Shown: one piece after another, positions 61,535 to 64,000 of the stretch
Numbering within the stretch: the first letter of the stretch is position 1
Layout of the letters: the number at the start of each line of letters is the position of its first letter
Assembly (NCBI RefSeq): GCF_023656515.1
Contig: NZ_JAMOFV010000006.1
Span: 2,481,957 to 2,545,956, forward strand
Source: Clostridium swellfunianum
GTDB lineage: Bacteria; Bacillota; Clostridia; Clostridiales; Clostridiaceae
Length of the DNA stretch: 64,000 nt
Direction: 5' to 3'
Program-made: the position numbers and the translations under genes
The notes under the pieces: model-generated
The model's database searches: none
Told to the model about the DNA's origin: nothing
Seen by the model: the letters and a program-made list of their open reading frames with translations, nothing else

Positions 61535-62965
61535 GTGATAAAGGCAAGAAAAACTATCAAGAAAAGTATATTTCTTTCACAGATTTCTGTTGTTTTAGCA
61601 GTACTTTTAACAACGGTCATAGCCTTTAATATTTGTCTTAGTCTTTATATAAGGTCACAAGCTAAGAAGCAGTTAGTCGCAGCTGCTGCAGTGCTTCGTA
61701 AATTTATAGCTACAGATCTTGCTGATTTAAATCTAGAGTCTAGCTTAAAAAAAGAAGATAGAGAGAATTTAAAAGCTGTGCTTAAAATCAATAGAGCACT
61801 AAAGCAAACTCAATTTATAATGGATATTAACTATGCAATTATAGGAAAAAATAAAAATCTAATTTATAATCTTCACTCAAGCGAAGATTCTCAAACACTT
61901 AAAGAAGAAATACTTCCAGCACTTAAGCAGGAAAGTATAACTTCCGCCGAAGCTGTAAAAAATAGAATATTATATTTTTCAGCTTCAGGCAAAAGCTATG
62001 CCTCTATGGTCTATCCCCTAAAGCTTCAAAACAATAAGAGCATAGGTTACCTGTTCCTCTATTCTGATTTAGCCCAAAGTATGCAGCTTAAGTCTACCAT
62101 TAACATTATATTGGCAGGAATACTTTTGCTGGCAGCAGCAATGGCATTAACTATGTCTAATGCATTGTCTCGGAAAATTTCCAATCCAATTTCACAGCTT
62201 AGCAAATTTGCTCAAAACATTGGAAACAGGGAATATGCAGCCCCTGAAATCAACTTTTCAGATGATGAAACTGGTGAACTCGGCAGAACCATGATTGCCA
62301 TGTCAGAGAAGCTATCTGCTTATGATAATACAATGAAAACCTTCCTTCAAAACTCTTCTCACGAGCTTCGCACACCCTTAATGTCTATTCAAGGCTACGC
62401 TGAAGGAATTAAGTATGGTGTGGTGGAAAACAAAGATAAAGCAGTTGAAATAATAATTGATGAAAGCAAAAGGCTTTCAAGCCTGGTAGAAGATTTGCTT
62501 TATCTGTCTAAAATAGATACAATGCAGGAAAACCTGAATATAGAAGCAGTTAATGCAGAAAACTTCCTAAGAAGCTGTATTGAAAGGATAAGAGGAATAG
62601 CACTTTATGAAAATAGAAATATTAGGCTGCATATAGATAATAGTGACTCTGTTCTTAATATTGACGAAGAAAAATTCTCAAGGTCAATATTAAACATTCT
62701 TGCAAACTCATTAAGATATGCTAAGGAAAATATAGATATTTTCTTTTCAATAGAAGATAGTTATTCAGTCATTAAAATATTAGATGATGGCTCTGGTCTT
62801 GAAGAAGAGGATATTCCCAGAATATTTGACAGATTCTATAAAGGCAAAGGCGGCAAGTATGGTTTAGGACTTGCAATAGCCAAAACCATAGTAGAAAAGC
62901 ACAAAGGAAGCATAACTGCAGAAAACAATCCACAGGGTGGAGCTTATTTTAAAATAATTCTGTAA
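61535..62965 (+). CDS. Sensor histidine kinase
   Basis: A 476-residue kinase: helix 1 (about 13-38), a 150-residue extracellular sensor with no recognised fold, helix 2 (about 185-205), HAMP, H-box NSSHELRTPLMSIQGYAEG, and ATP domain (ILNILANSLRYAKEN, DDGSGLEEED, KYGLGLAIAKTIVEKHKG). GTG 61535 follows GAGAGGA. Signal unknown; the divergent secreted coiled-coil gene is the nearest candidate target. Confidence 0.93.
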   Translation: MIKARKTIKKSIFLSQISVVLAVLLTTVIAFNICLSLYIRSQAKKQLVAAAAVLRKFIATDLADLNLESSLKKEDRENLKAVLKINRALKQTQFIMDINYAIIGKNKNLIYNLHSSEDSQTLKEEILPALKQESITSAEAVKNRILYFSASGKSYASMVYPLKLQNNKSIGYLFLYSDLAQSMQLKSTINIILAGILLLAAAMALTMSNALSRKISNPISQLSKFAQNIGNREYAAPEINFSDDETGELGRTMIAMSEKLSAYDNTMKTFLQNSSHELRTPLMSIQGYAEGIKYGVVENKDKAVEIIIDESKRLSSLVEDLLYLSKIDTMQENLNIEAVNAENFLRSCIERIRGIALYENRNIRLHIDNSDSVLNIDEEKFSRSILNILANSLRYAKENIDIFFSIEDSYSVIKILDDGSGLEEEDIPRIFDRFYKGKGGKYGLGLAIAKTIVEKHKGSITAENNPQGGAYFKIIL

Positions 62966-63098
62966 AGTTATCCACAACATATTGTGCATAATGTGTACAA
63001 CACCTCAATATATTGTTTTAAAAATAACATGAACAAATTCTCTCCTTACTGAATAAACATATATAGACCTATGTATTCAAGAAAGGAGGTTTTTTACT

Positions 63099-63278
63099 AT
63101 GAAAATAATACTGCATTTTAAAGATGGTAAATCTAGCGAATTAAACCCAATGATAGCAAAAATGCTTATGAAAGTGGTTAATATAAATGACTTAATAAAT
63201 AATCCTTCAGGACAAAAGTCTACTATAGGCAAGTTTGTTAATATAGATGGATTATATTCTGTGGAGATAGTATTGTAA
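63099..63278 (+). CDS. Small hypothetical protein
   Basis: A 59-residue protein (MKIILHFKDGKSSELNPMIA, ending VNIDGLYSVEIVL) with a strong ribosome binding site (AAAGGAGG, eight bases before ATG 63099). It looks like a compact alpha/beta fold; no family known to me. It lies 133 bases after the kinase gene; a single DnaA-box-like TTATCCACA is at 62968-62976. A hairpin follows its stop. Confidence 0.75.
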   Translation: MKIILHFKDGKSSELNPMIAKMLMKVVNINDLINNPSGQKSTIGKFVNIDGLYSVEIVL

Positions 63279-63303
63279 AAGGCAGCCTGCTTAGGCTGCC
63301 TTC
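63277..63303. terminator. Terminator between converging genes
   Basis: Perfect 9-bp stem AAGGCAGCC / GGCTGCCTT with a 6-base loop. It overlaps the stop codon of the small gene and is weak in T-tract. Confidence 0.7.
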
Positions 63304-63311
63304 TAATATCT

Positions 63312-64000
63312 TTATTTAATTTTGTCTACTATGTCTTGTACAGTTAGCTTAAACTGCTCCCCAGTAACCATATTCTTAAGAGTTAATACACCACTAGCAA
63401 TCTCGTCTCCACCAATTATAATTACATAAGGGATTCCTAGTTTGTTTGCATAATTAAGTTTCTTTGCAAACTTACCTTCTTCAAAATAAACTTCAGTAAT
63501 TATGCCGGCTTTTTTAAGCTCGTTTGAAACTCCAATTGAGTAACCAATATTCTCGTCCATTGGTACAACTAAAACCTTTGTTAAGGTTGAAGAAGTACTT
63601 TCCTTAAAGAAGCCTGCTTCCTTAAGCTGATAGAACAATCTGCTTAAGCCTATAGAAATACCTACTCCTGGAAGCTTTTGGGTTGTATAGTATTCAGCAA
63701 GGTTGTCATATCTCCCCCCTGAGCATACTGAACCAATGCTTGGGTAATCGTTAAGTATTGTTTCATAAACTGTTCCTGTATAGTAATCAAGTCCTCTTGC
63801 TATTTTTAAATCTATAGCAAAGTTTTTATCAGGAACTCCAAATTGCCTTATATAATAAACAACCTTTGAAAGCTCCTCTAAGCCTAAAGCAAACTCTTCG
63901 TTTTCTATGTTAAGATTTTTTAAGCCTTCTAATATTTCATCATTGCTGCCTGTGATATTTATAAACTGCTCAATTCTAGAAACAGCCTCGTCAGCTAAGC
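63312..64000 (-). CDS. hisS: Histidyl-tRNA synthetase, C-terminal part (cut by window end)
   Basis: The frame is open to the end of the window and encodes about the last 229 residues. It has the histidine-specific motif ARGLDYYTGTVYE and class II motif 3 (GVGISIGLSRLF), then the anticodon-binding domain (KVLVVPMDENIGYSIGVSNE). The internal start-like codon near 63638 is not a real start. It charges tRNA-His; its leader lies outside. Confidence 0.97.
   Translation of the reverse strand, partial: LADEAVSRIEQFINITGSNDEILEGLKNLNIENEEFALGLEELSKVVYYIRQFGVPDKNFAIDLKIARGLDYYTGTVYETILNDYPSIGSVCSGGRYDNLAEYYTTQKLPGVGISIGLSRLFYQLKEAGFFKESTSSTLTKVLVVPMDENIGYSIGVSNELKKAGIITEVYFEEGKFAKKLNYANKLGIPYVIIIGGDEIASGVLTLKNMVTGEQFKLTVQDIVDKIK

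Noticed and set aside
63312-63638. Separate 108-residue protein gene
   Set aside because: The frame is open upstream to the window edge and encodes histidyl-tRNA synthetase; the start-like TTG is internal.

Overview
The window looks like chromosomal DNA of a low-GC Firmicute, most likely a Clostridium sensu stricto-type anaerobe. Supporting signs are the AT-rich codon use, strong GGAGG ribosome binding sites, T-box-controlled aminoacyl-tRNA synthetase genes, a V-type ATPase operon, and families common in clostridia (CD3324, DUF2161, DUF2200, DUF3021, SPASM radical-SAM). I see no tRNA or rRNA gene, CRISPR array, prophage or complete insertion sequence. The species assignment is inference.

Layout. 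1-1001: end of a V-type ATPase operon (subunits B and D). 1120-3104: a YtrA-type GntR repressor with an ABC exporter and a 43-bp dyad operator. 3326-7415: an Opp/Dpp-type peptide importer (binding protein, two permeases, a small membrane protein) with no ATPase genes. 7514-12595: acetyltransferase, AlkA-like glycosylase, CdaR-type regulator plus glycerate kinase, small proteins. 12596-15788: mostly RNA-level control, with hairpin modules, an unannotated-size small ORF, thrS lacking most of its TGS domain, three tandem 45-bp repeats and a T-box with a duplicated 3' decision module. 15789-24279: diguanylate cyclase, VIT-type metal transporter, FAD oxidoreductase, NSS amino-acid symporter with a tiny partner subunit and an attenuator leader, HD-GYP phosphodiesterase, KtrA-like protein, ZIP transporter, phosphatase.

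24553-33862: VanW protein; a LytTR/DUF3021/ABC operon; DUF2161; a papain-like peptidase; YaaA; a phosphoesterase; a cluster of DnaA-box-like sites; a soluble chemotaxis receptor. 33993-42904: HlyIII; a Bce-type sensing and detoxification module (ABC transporter plus two-component system); an MFS exporter beside a MerR-methyltransferase fusion; a frameshifted LUD gene. 43039-50615: two AraC regulators, SRPBCC protein, nitroreductase, ung, and a VanY-like carboxypeptidase with a VanRS-like two-component system. 50891-52321: a radical-SAM/SPASM enzyme next to two paralogous short lipoprotein-like peptides with tandem KYGPP motifs, the best candidate for an undescribed modified-peptide system. 52539-64000: PstS-like protein, NUDIX hydrolase, methyltransferase, secreted leucine-rich-repeat protein, tyrS under a T-box, an XRE regulator coupled to peptide deformylase, a third two-component system, and the end of hisS.

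Two themes cut across the window. One is envelope sensing: three OmpR-family two-component systems, a Bce-type transporter, VanY-like and VanW proteins, and LytTR-controlled ABC genes. The other is a family of long, hairpin-rich intergenic repeats (44404-44742, 58453-58691, with short relatives at 28055-28123, 12624-12668 and 37555-37617). They share sequence blocks and show compensating base changes in their stems, so they look like structured RNAs or MITE-like mobile elements rather than random intergenic DNA.
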